A DNA stretch of 20,704 nt from Oxalobacteraceae bacterium UBA7693 (GTDB lineage: Bacteria > Pseudomonadota > Gammaproteobacteria > Burkholderiales > Burkholderiaceae_D). Both the position numbers and the translations under genes were made by a program. The notes under the pieces are model-generated. The model worked only from the letters and a program-made list of their open reading frames with translations. It had not been told where the DNA came from and did no database searches. The stretch spans positions 1-20,704 of the forward strand of contig DLGN01000323.1 in NCBI GenBank assembly GCA_002482715.1, written 5' to 3'. Of the stretch, positions 1 to 7,324 are shown piece by piece; the first letter of the stretch is position 1; the number at the start of each line of letters is the position of its first letter.

Positions 1-1
1 C

Positions 2-133
2 CATACTGCGCATTTTCAGCGGGTGGAACAGCAGTGCCGACAAGTGAACATTCCTTTTTTGCGTGCTTGTATCGAACAAGATGTCGGCAAGACACTACGG
101 GATTGGCTTAAGTTAGCAGGGCGCGTACGATGA
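2..133 (+). CDS. DUF58-type protein, C-terminal fragment
   Basis: An open frame enters from the left edge and gives 43 residues, ending ...LKLAGRVR before TGA. The stop overlaps the ATG of the next gene in an ATGA arrangement, which marks it as the upstream member of the same operon. The fragment is too short to show any catalytic or binding motif. The DUF58 assignment is mainly inferred: in MoxR/BatA-type operons the gene directly before a BatA-N membrane protein is usually a DUF58 (vWA-like) protein, and the tail has the amphipathic helix plus basic end typical of such proteins. The real coding frame is well supported; the identity is tentative. Confidence 0.55.
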   Translation, partial: HTAHFQRVEQQCRQVNIPFLRACIEQDVGKTLRDWLKLAGRVR

Positions 134-1206
134 ACTGGAATCTTGGCTTGAGTCCTGCATGGTGGTTGCTATTGCCACTGTTGATTTTACCAATTTGGTG
201 GTTGCGCCAACGACGTGAAAGCGCGCAACGAAAAATTCTGGCGACGGCAAAATTTTTAGCCGTGGCAAATCCACAGTTAGTTCGAGTGTGGCGTTGGCGT
301 GAATGGCTATTGATGCTATTGCGTTGTTTGCTTTTGATAATCGTGCTCGCCTACCTCGCTAGCTTATTTGTCGCTTGGCGTGGTGATACGGTGTTGGTAG
401 CAGACGGTGTGGATTCGGCATGGTTGCAGCAACAGCTAAAAGAAACCGGTATGCAGGATGCAAAGCAGCAGCGCTTTTGCGAGCGTCGTGATTGCGATAT
501 TCAAAGCACACAGATTCTGTATTGGCTTGAGCAGAAGCAAGCTTGGTGGAAAGCAGACGCTCGCATTTTGATCGCGGCCAAGGCAGGGCAGTTACCACTC
601 AACGCCGAAATACCGCAATTGCGTCCATCAACTGAGGTGCGTATTCAAGCCGAGGCACGCCAAGCGCCCACCCGCACCCACCATCTCATGTTGCGTAGTG
701 ATCGCCCTGAGCTTTGGCAAGCATTGTTTCGCGCGTTCACCGTGGCGGGCGATGGACGCGATGAATATGTATGGCAGCAACAAACTGATGCCAAGACTGA
801 CTTAATTATTTGGGATAGCAATGAAGTGCCGCCAGCCAATTGGCATGCACCGTACTGGTGGATGCGTCGGCCAGCAGACGGAATCCCAACAAACCTTGTC
901 GCGCAAGATAATCCTATCTTAGTTGGATTGAAGCTGCGTCAATATCAACAAGGAAAAGTCCGTTATTGGCTGACCGATGAGACAGGGCGCTGGCCTTTTA
1001 CTAGTGTCCACGAAACCAGGCAATGGTTCAACGCATGGCAACACAGTAAAGCGCCACAAATGGATTTTGCGTTCACCGGATTTACTTTGCCACGCGCCGA
1101 GTCTGCTGTGCCGGGGCAGCAAGAGAATACGCGTCGTTTTTTATTAATGTTTCTGTTAGTGGTTTTTGCGTTGGAGCGAATGGTAAGTCATGTCAAACGT
1201 CTCTGA
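130..1206 (+). CDS. BatA-N-like membrane protein
   Basis: A 358-residue protein whose N-terminus matches the aerotolerance-regulator (BatA) N-terminal layout. It has a Trp/Leu-rich membrane segment at about residues 8-26, a basic loop (RQRRESAQRK), then a second membrane segment at about 58-81. A large, mostly periplasmic-looking middle region follows, and a third hydrophobic segment lies near residues 337-350 before a basic tail. No vWA MIDAS motif (DxSxS) is visible, so this is the short BatA-N type and not a full BatA/BatB. The ATG overlaps the upstream stop by 4 bases, and the end overlaps the next gene by 17 bases, so translation is probably coupled. In known families such operons include a MoxR AAA+ ATPase and act in envelope or stress functions; the exact role here is unknown. 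Confidence 0.75.
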   Translation: MNWNLGLSPAWWLLLPLLILPIWWLRQRRESAQRKILATAKFLAVANPQLVRVWRWREWLLMLLRCLLLIIVLAYLASLFVAWRGDTVLVADGVDSAWLQQQLKETGMQDAKQQRFCERRDCDIQSTQILYWLEQKQAWWKADARILIAAKAGQLPLNAEIPQLRPSTEVRIQAEARQAPTRTHHLMLRSDRPELWQALFRAFTVAGDGRDEYVWQQQTDAKTDLIIWDSNEVPPANWHAPYWWMRRPADGIPTNLVAQDNPILVGLKLRQYQQGKVRYWLTDETGRWPFTSVHETRQWFNAWQHSKAPQMDFAFTGFTLPRAESAVPGQQENTRRFLLMFLLVVFALERMVSHVKRL

Positions 1207-3403
1207 ACCACAAGATACCAGTGCCATTCTCGCGTCCATTTCGCAAGGACTGTTGCGGGCAGCTTGTCGCCACAACTTACTCGCGTGGCTAGCGGTATTA
1301 GCACCGTGGATCATTTTGCGGCAATTCTGGATACTCATTATCGGCCTTGGTTTGATCACCTTGCATGCATGGTGGCTGCGTAGTCAGGTAAAAAAAGCTT
1401 GGATTTCTTGGGCTAATGCGGCATTTCCAGAACTTGAAGACAGCGTGCAGCTATTGGTCGAAAAGTCGGCAGAAAAATTGGCGGAAGATCAAGCCAATAA
1501 AAGTGCCAAGAACTCATCGCTGCTTCACTTGCAGCAACAACGCCTACTTGGTCGCGTGACGCGAGTGCTGCATCCCGCAGCCTGTCGTCAATTAGTACAA
1601 CAGCATTTAGCTTTTCCGCGCAGCTTGATCGCTGTGAGTTGGATCAGCGCCCTACTGGTGTTTTTTCTGCCTATGCAAGCATCAACGAAACCGGGTGCTG
1701 TTGCGGATCAGCGCAATGCGGTAGATGCTCAATGGCGTATGTCCATGCACGTTGTACCACCTGCTTATACTGGTTTAGCAAGTGTTGACACTTCGCCTAA
1801 AGAGTTACAAGTTCCCGAAAATAGTCTGGTGAAATGGTGCATACAGGGTAATCAAAGCGGTGGGCAAAACCCTACCTTGACACTTAGCCACGGACAAGAG
1901 ATTCCATTTACTGTGTCTGATGACGACAAGCAAACGCAGACGCAAACGCAGACAACAACAAACGCAAACTCGAGAGAAACATCAACACTGTGCGCAAGTT
2001 GGCAGGCGAGTGAAACGGTCTTTTGGAGTTGGAGTGGTGACGCGGGGAAAAGCCGCACGGTCTTGAAAGTGATTTTGGATCAAGCACCGCTAATCAAAAT
2101 TGAGCAACCGATCGAGTTATTGCAAATCTTGTCTACTGATGCGCGGCAAGTCAAGATCGCCCTGCGTATCGATGACGATTACAAAATTAATCAAGCCACG
2201 ATGCATATGACCTTGGCGCGTGGCAGTGGCGAGAATATCCGTTTCAGCGATAAAGAGCTACCTATCCCTCAGGGCAAAAATCCGCAAACGCGGCAGTGGG
2301 ATAAAACCTGGTCTTTAAGTGAATTGGGGATGGAAGCGGGTGATGAGTTGTATTTCTTTGTGCGCGCCACCGATAACGCGGATAAGAATCCCCACATCAG
2401 TCGTTCAGCGACCTATACCTTACGTTTGCCCGCCCCTGAAGCTCAGGCGGAAGAAACCTCCGCCTTACCGATGCTAGCCAAGCCAGAATCATTACGCAGT
2501 CAACGTCAAATCATTATCGATACCGAACAATTGGTCGCGGATATGAAGGCGAATCCAAAGATGAACCCGAATTTGATCCGCACGCGTAGTGAAGCGATAG
2601 CGGGCGATCAGGCAACTCTACGTCGTCGGTATGGCAAGTTTCTTGGCGAAGAATCGAGCTTATTTGGCGATGAGGATCACGAAGAAGGCCATAGTGCCGA
2701 TGACGGACATGATCACGGTGATGCCGCTCCACAAAACTTGGCCGCCCAGTATGGACATGCGCATGATCAGGAAGAAAATGCGACTTTGTTTGATGAAGCA
2801 ACGAAGAAGATTTTACGCCGCGCCTTGGTCGCCATGTGGGATGCAGAAAAAGCCTTGCGTGCGATTAGTCCAGCAAGCGCTTTAGCGCCAGAGAACAAAG
2901 CCTTGGAAGCGATTAAGCAATTGCAGCAAGCTGATCGCATCTATTTGCATAAAGCAGCATTTTCCCCCCCAGCAATTAAGGAAGAAAAGCGTTTGACCGG
3001 TGACGTATTGGATTTGAAAAATACGCAGAAGAAACAAGATGCCGCGCAACAGATCGTCCCAGAAGATTTGCAGAATCTACTGCGCGCTTTACAATCCGAA
3101 ACCGTGTTGCCGGCCTTATGGTCAAAAACAGCGCGATCATGGATTGCCTTACATCTCAACAATGAAGAACAGCGCTTAGCAGCACAGGCAGCGATCTTAG
3201 ATGTGGAAAATGGATGCTTAAAGTGCCGACCAGTGTTGGCGGCATGGCTACGTCAGGCAATTCCGCAGGCGGAGTTGATTCTCCAAGGGCGGACTGTGTT
3301 TCAGTCAAAACGTGAGAGCGAATTTGAACAAGCATGGAAGAAGTTGGGGCAACTGAAGCAACTGAGGCAAGAGGCGCAAGCGAAGCAAGAGGTGCAACGA
3401 TGA
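1190..3403 (+). CDS. large DUF4175-like membrane protein
   Basis: A 737-residue protein. Two hydrophobic segments lie close together near residues 28-62 and a third near 146-162. A long soluble part follows with Ig-like/beta-rich stretches (about 180-420), then Gln/Glu/Lys-rich helices towards the C-terminus. This layout resembles DUF4175/TIGR02302-type proteins found next to BatA-like genes; I recognise the type but see no diagnostic catalytic motif. Residues 494-530 are strikingly rich in His, Asp and Glu (HxxxxH, GHDHGD and GHAHD patterns), which could be a metal-binding or flexible loop. A Gln-Thr repeat at about 247-254 is encoded by a short DNA tandem repeat. The ATG lies inside the end of the upstream gene (17-base overlap), and the stop TGA overlaps the ATG of the next gene. 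Confidence 0.7.
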   Translation: MSNVSEPQDTSAILASISQGLLRAACRHNLLAWLAVLAPWIILRQFWILIIGLGLITLHAWWLRSQVKKAWISWANAAFPELEDSVQLLVEKSAEKLAEDQANKSAKNSSLLHLQQQRLLGRVTRVLHPAACRQLVQQHLAFPRSLIAVSWISALLVFFLPMQASTKPGAVADQRNAVDAQWRMSMHVVPPAYTGLASVDTSPKELQVPENSLVKWCIQGNQSGGQNPTLTLSHGQEIPFTVSDDDKQTQTQTQTTTNANSRETSTLCASWQASETVFWSWSGDAGKSRTVLKVILDQAPLIKIEQPIELLQILSTDARQVKIALRIDDDYKINQATMHMTLARGSGENIRFSDKELPIPQGKNPQTRQWDKTWSLSELGMEAGDELYFFVRATDNADKNPHISRSATYTLRLPAPEAQAEETSALPMLAKPESLRSQRQIIIDTEQLVADMKANPKMNPNLIRTRSEAIAGDQATLRRRYGKFLGEESSLFGDEDHEEGHSADDGHDHGDAAPQNLAAQYGHAHDQEENATLFDEATKKILRRALVAMWDAEKALRAISPASALAPENKALEAIKQLQQADRIYLHKAAFSPPAIKEEKRLTGDVLDLKNTQKKQDAAQQIVPEDLQNLLRALQSETVLPALWSKTARSWIALHLNNEEQRLAAQAAILDVENGCLKCRPVLAAWLRQAIPQAELILQGRTVFQSKRESEFEQAWKKLGQLKQLRQEAQAKQEVQR
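1931..1966 (+). repeat. 12-nt tandem repeat inside the DUF4175-like gene
   Basis: CAAACGCAGACG is followed directly by CAAACGCAGACA and then a degenerate CAACAACAAACG. It encodes an alternating Gln-Thr run. The unit is a multiple of three, so copy changes would lengthen or shorten the loop without a frameshift. Confidence 0.7.
3367..3397 (+). repeat. short direct repeat at an operon junction
   Basis: GCAAGAGGCGCAA at 3367-3379 recurs as GCAAGAGGTGCAA at 3385-3397, 18 bases apart, in a generally purine-rich stretch. It encodes the Gln/Ala/Lys-rich C-terminus of the upstream protein and lies just before the ATGA junction with the next gene. A run of similar words (GCAACTGA twice, near 3351) precedes it. 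Confidence 0.5.
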
Positions 3404-5136
3404 TGCAGAGTCTCACTTCTCATCTGGTGCTTGAAAATTGGCAGATCGTGTTATGTGTAGGCGTGATCTTGGTCGCAATTTTGTCCGCACTCGTCTATTG
3501 GCGGCAAAGTAAGCGCATCAATGCCGCGCTGATCGTTGCCGCTGGACTGTGCTTTTGTATGATGATCGTCGAGCCGAGTCTGCCGTTGAAGGCGAACCCA
3601 ATGCTGATCGATGGTAGGCAAAGTCAGCAACACATGGCGCAATTATTACAGCAGAGTCAAAGTGCAGATTCCTATCTGGTGCGAGGTGACGGCTTACGCT
3701 GGGCGCAGTGGCAAGATTTGCCGCGCTTACCTATCCGTATTGAATCCACGGATCTATCTAAACAAGGCTCGGTTCAAGCGGCCGAAGTGCTAGCACCTGT
3801 AATAGAACTCGATTTCCCCACGCAGATAACGCAAGGCCGCATCTTTCATTTAAGTGTGCAACGTCAGCATGTCGATGGAGAGTGGCGTTTGCAACTACTT
3901 GCAGAGAATCAGCAAGTCTTAGCAGAAACGCGTGGGCGTGATAAACGACTCAGTTTGCAATGGTTACCACCGGCCGCAGAGCGTTTGGTGTTGCAAGCAA
4001 AAATTCTTGATCAGCAGGGGCGTGTGCTAGAACAGGGGCCGATTCCTTTAGAAGTCATCGCCGCGCAAAATTTATTGGTGCAAGGTCGATTTGCTGCGCC
4101 TTCATTCGATAGCAAGGTATTGAATACTATGCTCAGCCAAAGTCAGGCCAAGTTAGATTGGCAAACCAAGTTGGGTAAAACTGTTACGCGCATCGAGACT
4201 GCACAAACGGAGACCGCTGAAAAACCGAATTCAATAGCGAATGCGGATACATCAAACCCAGATTTATTCGTCCAAGATGCCGCTTATTTTGAACAGCAAA
4301 ATCCTAGAGCACGCGCACAAGTGTTGCAACAAGTGGCTGCCGGTGGATCCTTATTGATACTGGGTGCGAATGCCAGCGATACGGCTCTATGGCGACGTGA
4401 GCTTGGCTTGCGTTTGCAAGCGACCGATACTGCGAAAGAAGTTGTGATTGATCCGTTGATGACGCTGCATCCAAGCGCATGGACACCGCAAGTTAAATCG
4501 GATGCTTACTGGGTTCAACCAACAGCGCAAACTTGGATGGCGCAGCGCGCTTGGGGGCAAGGGCAGATTGTTTGGCTTGGTGTCGCTGATTGGCATCGTT
4601 ATCAAATCAGTGCGACGAATTCTTTACAAGCATGGTGGCAAAGTATCTTAGACCAGGCGCAAGTAAAAAAACGCGCTGAGTGGGAAGTTCGCACCGAACC
4701 TAAGATGCCGATCGTAGGGCAACACTTACGCTTTTGTGGACAGGGTTTGCAACAAGCGACGCTCGTATTTCCATTATTGGATAAGCGAATGCCATTGCAG
4801 GCAGTACGTGATCAAGCGGATGCGCGTTGTGCTGCATTTTGGCCAGAAAAATCTGCATGGTTAGATTGGCAGGCTGTCGCCACACGCCCTGAATCAGCGA
4901 ACAGCAAGGACGCAACCGTAACACCAGCTGGTGCGATTTATGTGTATCAGCCACAAGATTGGCCGGCATGGCAAAGAGCGCAAGCGCGCGCAGACACTAA
5001 GGCGATGCAGGCGCTCGCACCAATTGATACGCCAAATGCTAAACCGCTACCTCAGCCCTTAGCAACTTGGCCGTGGGCATTGGGTTTGATCCTTGCATTG
5101 TTACTGCTGTGGTGGCGCGAACAGAAAAATTGTTAA
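3400..5136 (+). CDS. membrane protein with glutamine-amidotransferase-like core
   Basis: The protein has 578 residues from the ATG at 3400, which forms an ATGA overlap with the upstream stop; a second ATG follows directly. An earlier in-frame ATG at 3334 would place a repetitive Ala/Thr/Glu peptide in front and is less likely. Two membrane segments (about 11-33 and 42-58) start the protein. A beta-rich region follows, then at about 285-340 an alpha/beta stretch with 'AAGGSLLILG'. That resembles the class I GATase-like fold of membrane proteins encoded beside DUF58/BatA-like genes, where a trimer-type operon is common. No catalytic Cys-His-Glu triad can be assigned, so an enzymatic role is doubtful. 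A C-terminal hydrophobic helix (WPWALGLILALLLLWW) ends with a short basic tail. It is the last gene of the operon, followed by a hairpin terminator. Confidence 0.65.
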   Translation: MMQSLTSHLVLENWQIVLCVGVILVAILSALVYWRQSKRINAALIVAAGLCFCMMIVEPSLPLKANPMLIDGRQSQQHMAQLLQQSQSADSYLVRGDGLRWAQWQDLPRLPIRIESTDLSKQGSVQAAEVLAPVIELDFPTQITQGRIFHLSVQRQHVDGEWRLQLLAENQQVLAETRGRDKRLSLQWLPPAAERLVLQAKILDQQGRVLEQGPIPLEVIAAQNLLVQGRFAAPSFDSKVLNTMLSQSQAKLDWQTKLGKTVTRIETAQTETAEKPNSIANADTSNPDLFVQDAAYFEQQNPRARAQVLQQVAAGGSLLILGANASDTALWRRELGLRLQATDTAKEVVIDPLMTLHPSAWTPQVKSDAYWVQPTAQTWMAQRAWGQGQIVWLGVADWHRYQISATNSLQAWWQSILDQAQVKKRAEWEVRTEPKMPIVGQHLRFCGQGLQQATLVFPLLDKRMPLQAVRDQADARCAAFWPEKSAWLDWQAVATRPESANSKDATVTPAGAIYVYQPQDWPAWQRAQARADTKAMQALAPIDTPNAKPLPQPLATWPWALGLILALLLLWWREQKNC

Positions 5137-5202
5137 GCAGAGGTCTCAAGCACTGGCGAGCAAGGAAGTGCCGCCCAAGTTCGACTAAGAAGATCTAATC
5201 AC

Positions 5203-5246
5203 AAAAAAAGCGACATGACTGCATTTCGCTCGTCATCTCGCTTTTT
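5203..5246. terminator. bidirectional intrinsic terminator
   Basis: AAAAAGCGACATGAC at 5205-5219 pairs with GTCATCTCGCTTTTT at 5232-5246 with a single C-C mismatch and a 12-nt loop. The A-tract on the left and T-tract on the right give U-tails in both directions. It lies between the convergent ends of the + strand membrane operon (5136) and the - strand amidohydrolase (5281). Confidence 0.85.
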
Positions 5247-5280
5247 GCTCGTTAAAGCGCTTGGCTTTTATAAGTCTCTT

Positions 5281-6570
5281 TTATTTCTGTTGTGCTTTGA
5301 CGATCTTCCCGCCTTTAATCACTACAGCGACATTTTCTAAGACGCGCACATCCTTGCTTGGATCGCCGGCAACGGCCACCATATCAGCAAAGCGACCAGC
5401 TTCGATAATGCCTACATCTTTGCTCGCCAGTGCTTCTGCTGCATTGATTGTTGCGGCTTGAATTGCTTGCACTGGCGTCATGCCATACTTCACCATCGTC
5501 GCAAATTGTTTGGCGTTTTCACCATGTGGGTAAATGCCCGCGTCGGTGCCATAAACCATTTTCACGCCAGCAGCATGGGCACGACGGAAGCCTTCACGTT
5601 GCACATCGGCGACCTCACGATCTTTGCGTAGATTATCTTCCATCACACCATTTTTCTTACCCTCGGATTGGGTGTAATCCGTGTTGTAGATATCCATCGA
5701 CAGATAAGCACCATGTTTTTTGGCCAGTGCTATACCTTCGTCATCAATTAAACTCGCGTGTTCAATCGTATCAATGCCAGCGCGAATCGCATCTTTAATA
5801 CCAGAAGTGCCATGCGCGTGTGCGGCGACACGTATGCCCCATTGATGGGCTTCTTCCGCAATCGCTGTCATTTCTTTCAAACTCATTTGCTGTTGACCTG
5901 GCTCGGTGTTATGTGAAAACACACCACCAGTTGCGCAGATTTTGATGACTTGCGCACCGTGCTTGCGAATTTCGCGTACGCGTTTGCGGCCTTCCTCAGG
6001 GCTATCCGCATTAAACGGACTTTGTTGGTTCATAGATGGCGGGAAGAAAGTGGAATCGCAGTGACCACCAGTCGCACCAAAAGAGTAAGCCGCCGCGACA
6101 ATGCGCGGGCCTGGCACTTTTCCTTCATCAATGGCTTGGCGTAAGCCAATATCGTTCCATGCATCTGAGCCTAGTGTGCGCACTGTTGTAAATCCCGCTT
6201 CTAAAGTGCGACTTGCATGTGGCACATTCAGCATCGACCAAAAGCGATCATTGTATTGCAGGCTACTGTAACCGCCATAGGTTGGATCGGTATCCAAATG
6301 GACATGCATATCGATTAAGCCGGGTACCAAGGTCATTCCAGCTAAATCGATTTTTTGCAATTTGCTGTCGGTGCTGGCGCTAGCATTTTGTTTCACGCTA
6401 ATGATGCGACCATCGCGCACCAAAATTTGCGGATTAGCGATCATTTTGCCTGTTCGTACATCGAGCATTTGGCGTGCAGTGATCAAGGTGTCTGCAGTGT
6501 CTGCGGCGAGCGCCGGTGCGCTCATACAAAAGGCAGCCGTGATGAGGGCGGAACAAATAGTTTTTTTCAT
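5281..6570 (-). CDS. exported metal-dependent amidohydrolase (peptidase-like)
   Basis: The protein has 429 residues from the ATG at 6570, chosen because CGGAG lies 6 bases upstream and a classic signal peptide follows (MKKTICSALITAAFCMSAPALAA, cut here near residue 22). A longer frame from 6606 adds 12 residues with no ribosome site. The amidohydrolase metal ligands are in order: H89-V-H91 in 'GLIDMHVHLDT', K210 (carbamylated Lys position, 'QVIKICATGG'), a His in H251-A-H253, H271 ('TIEHASLIDDEG') and D343 ('YGTDAG'). This is the pattern of imidazolonepropionase-like amidohydrolases and the Xaa-Pro/Lys-Arg carboxypeptidase-like group, so hydrolysis of a peptide or N-acyl amino acid in the periplasm is likely. 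The exact substrate cannot be read from sequence. It is a single-gene unit with its own promoter, bounded by terminators on both sides. Confidence 0.88.
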   Translation of the reverse strand: MKKTICSALITAAFCMSAPALAADTADTLITARQMLDVRTGKMIANPQILVRDGRIISVKQNASASTDSKLQKIDLAGMTLVPGLIDMHVHLDTDPTYGGYSSLQYNDRFWSMLNVPHASRTLEAGFTTVRTLGSDAWNDIGLRQAIDEGKVPGPRIVAAAYSFGATGGHCDSTFFPPSMNQQSPFNADSPEEGRKRVREIRKHGAQVIKICATGGVFSHNTEPGQQQMSLKEMTAIAEEAHQWGIRVAAHAHGTSGIKDAIRAGIDTIEHASLIDDEGIALAKKHGAYLSMDIYNTDYTQSEGKKNGVMEDNLRKDREVADVQREGFRRAHAAGVKMVYGTDAGIYPHGENAKQFATMVKYGMTPVQAIQAATINAAEALASKDVGIIEAGRFADMVAVAGDPSKDVRVLENVAVVIKGGKIVKAQQK

Positions 6571-6635
6571 TCGATACTCCGAGTTTGATGTGATTGCCTG
6601 TGTCATTGTTTTATCGGTTTTTCAGGCAGCCGCTC

Positions 6636-6664
6636 AGTATCGGGCTTAGATTAGCGACGGTCAA
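6636..6664 (-). promoter_or_regulatory. sigma-70-type promoter of the amidohydrolase gene
   Basis: Read on the - strand: TTGACC (6664-6659), a 17-base spacer, then GATACT (6641-6636). Matches to consensus are 5/6 and 4/6 at ideal spacing. It lies about 66 bases upstream of the ATG at 6570 and downstream of the leftward terminator at 6747, so the gene has its own start. Confidence 0.6.
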
Positions 6665-6746
6665 ATTTGATTCGACGAAATGATGTGCATGACCAACATT
6701 CTTGATGAAAACTACCAAATAAATTTATTTGATTATTTTAAATAGC

Positions 6747-6769
6747 AAAAAGCCCACCAAAGGCGGGCT
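6747..6769 (-). terminator. leftward intrinsic terminator
   Basis: On the - strand, AGCCCGCC, loop TTT, then GGTGGGCT followed by a T-tract: an 8-bp stem with one G-T pair. On the + strand the same spot has an A-C mismatch and no T-tract, so the signal works leftward. No protein gene ends here on the - strand; the nearest is the cold shock gene, almost 600 bases away. It therefore probably ends a non-coding or long 3'-UTR transcript and protects the amidohydrolase promoter from read-through. Confidence 0.8.
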
Positions 6770-6798
6770 CTTCATGCATTGCGATAATTCATTAACAA

Positions 6799-6816
6799 CC
6801 AAGGCTATCTGCCAAG
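6799..6816. repeat. degenerate copy of the GCTATCTGC motif
   Basis: GCTATCTGC at 6804-6812 lacks the CCAT that precedes it in the other three copies. It is flanked by a direct CCAAG repeat (6799-6803 and 6812-6816) and not by a clear stem. It sits 37 bases before the next copy and may be a decayed unit. Confidence 0.55.
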
Positions 6817-6827
6817 TGCCATTAAGT

Positions 6828-6866
6828 TTCCGACACCCATGCTATCTGCGTGGTGTGCGTTCGGAA
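6828..6866. repeat. GCTATCTGC hairpin, copy 1
   Basis: Outer stem TTCCG (6828-6832) with CGGAA (6862-6866); 5-nt bulge GCGTT on the 3' side; inner stem ACACC (6833-6837) with GGTGT (6852-6856); 14-nt loop containing CATGCTATCTGC. The inner CACC/GGTG stem is shared with copy 3, while the outer stem differs. Confidence 0.65.
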
Positions 6867-6937
6867 TTATGCCGCTGCGGCTGTTTGATCACACAGGCGC
6901 AGTGCAAAGTACAAATTATTTGCAGCAAATTATTGCG

Positions 6938-6957
6938 TTTGACGAATCATCGTCAAA
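6938..6957. repeat. perfect 8-bp hairpin
   Basis: TTTGACGA, loop ATCA, TCGTCAAA. There is no T-tract on either side, so it is not a typical terminator. It lies between copies 1 and 2 of the repeated hairpin. Confidence 0.7.
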
Positions 6958-7064
6958 TCACAAAGACCACAAATCAGCATGTTATTTTGCGAAATTTTAG
7001 CTTTGCCTGATGTTTCATATTGCGCCAATCACGAATGAAGACGGCATCTTGAATTTCATCACGC

Positions 7065-7118
7065 CTGGCTAAACCATTTTCTACTACCCCATGCTATCTG
7101 CATAGTGGCCTTAGCCGG
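7065..7118. repeat. GCTATCTGC hairpin, copy 2
   Basis: Outer stem CTGGCTAA (7065-7072) with TTAGCCGG (7111-7118), one G-T pair; internal loop of 8 nt on the 5' side and 2 nt on the 3' side; inner stem CTACTA (7081-7086) with TAGTGG (7103-7108), one G-T pair; 16-nt loop containing CCCATGCTATCTGC. Both stems differ from copies 1 and 3, yet pairing is kept. Confidence 0.65.
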
Positions 7119-7208
7119 TTAGAACCAGTTTGTGCGGTCTGTGTGCCGGGTTTGTTGCCCGACTTACTTCGACCATTTGCGGTTTGAATGTGGGTGTGAA
7201 TCTAAATT

Positions 7209-7247
7209 AAATTCACCCATGCTATCTGCGAGGTGTGAATTTTTTTT
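7209..7247 (+). terminator. GCTATCTGC hairpin, copy 3, with U-tail (rightward terminator)
   Basis: AAATTCAC (7209-7216) pairs with GTGAATTT (7235-7242), running into eight T at 7240-7247. An alternative fold pairs CACC (7214-7217) with GGTG (7232-7235) plus an AAATT/AATTT outer stem with a TG bulge, matching the layout of copy 1 with a 14-nt loop around CATGCTATCTGC. The U8 tail makes it a good rightward intrinsic terminator. Leftward, the tail is only moderately T-rich. Confidence 0.65.
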
Positions 7248-7292
7248 AGCTGGCGCACCTGAGGGATTAACCTGGTGCTGACCTGCATTCGC

Positions 7293-7324
7293 TTTGATGT
7301 GTCATGCGTGCATCACACATCAAA
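7293..7324. repeat. 13-bp palindrome downstream of the cold shock gene
   Basis: TTTGATGTGT, C-C mismatch, ATG, loop CGTG, CAT, then ACACATCAAA. It begins 21 bases past the cold shock stop codon. In the leftward direction no U-tract follows, so it is more likely a 3'-end stabilising or processing structure than a terminator. Rightward it is followed by a T-rich stretch. Confidence 0.75.

Noticed and set aside
3334..3399. Upstream ATG for the GATase-like membrane protein
   Set aside because: It would add a repetitive peptide read from the coding repeat of the previous gene; the ATGA junction at 3400 matches the rest of the operon.
6799..7247. CRISPR-like array from the repeated GCTATCTGC motif
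   Set aside because: Spacing is irregular (37, 252 and 128 bases), the repeat core is only 9-15 bases, and no cas gene is present.
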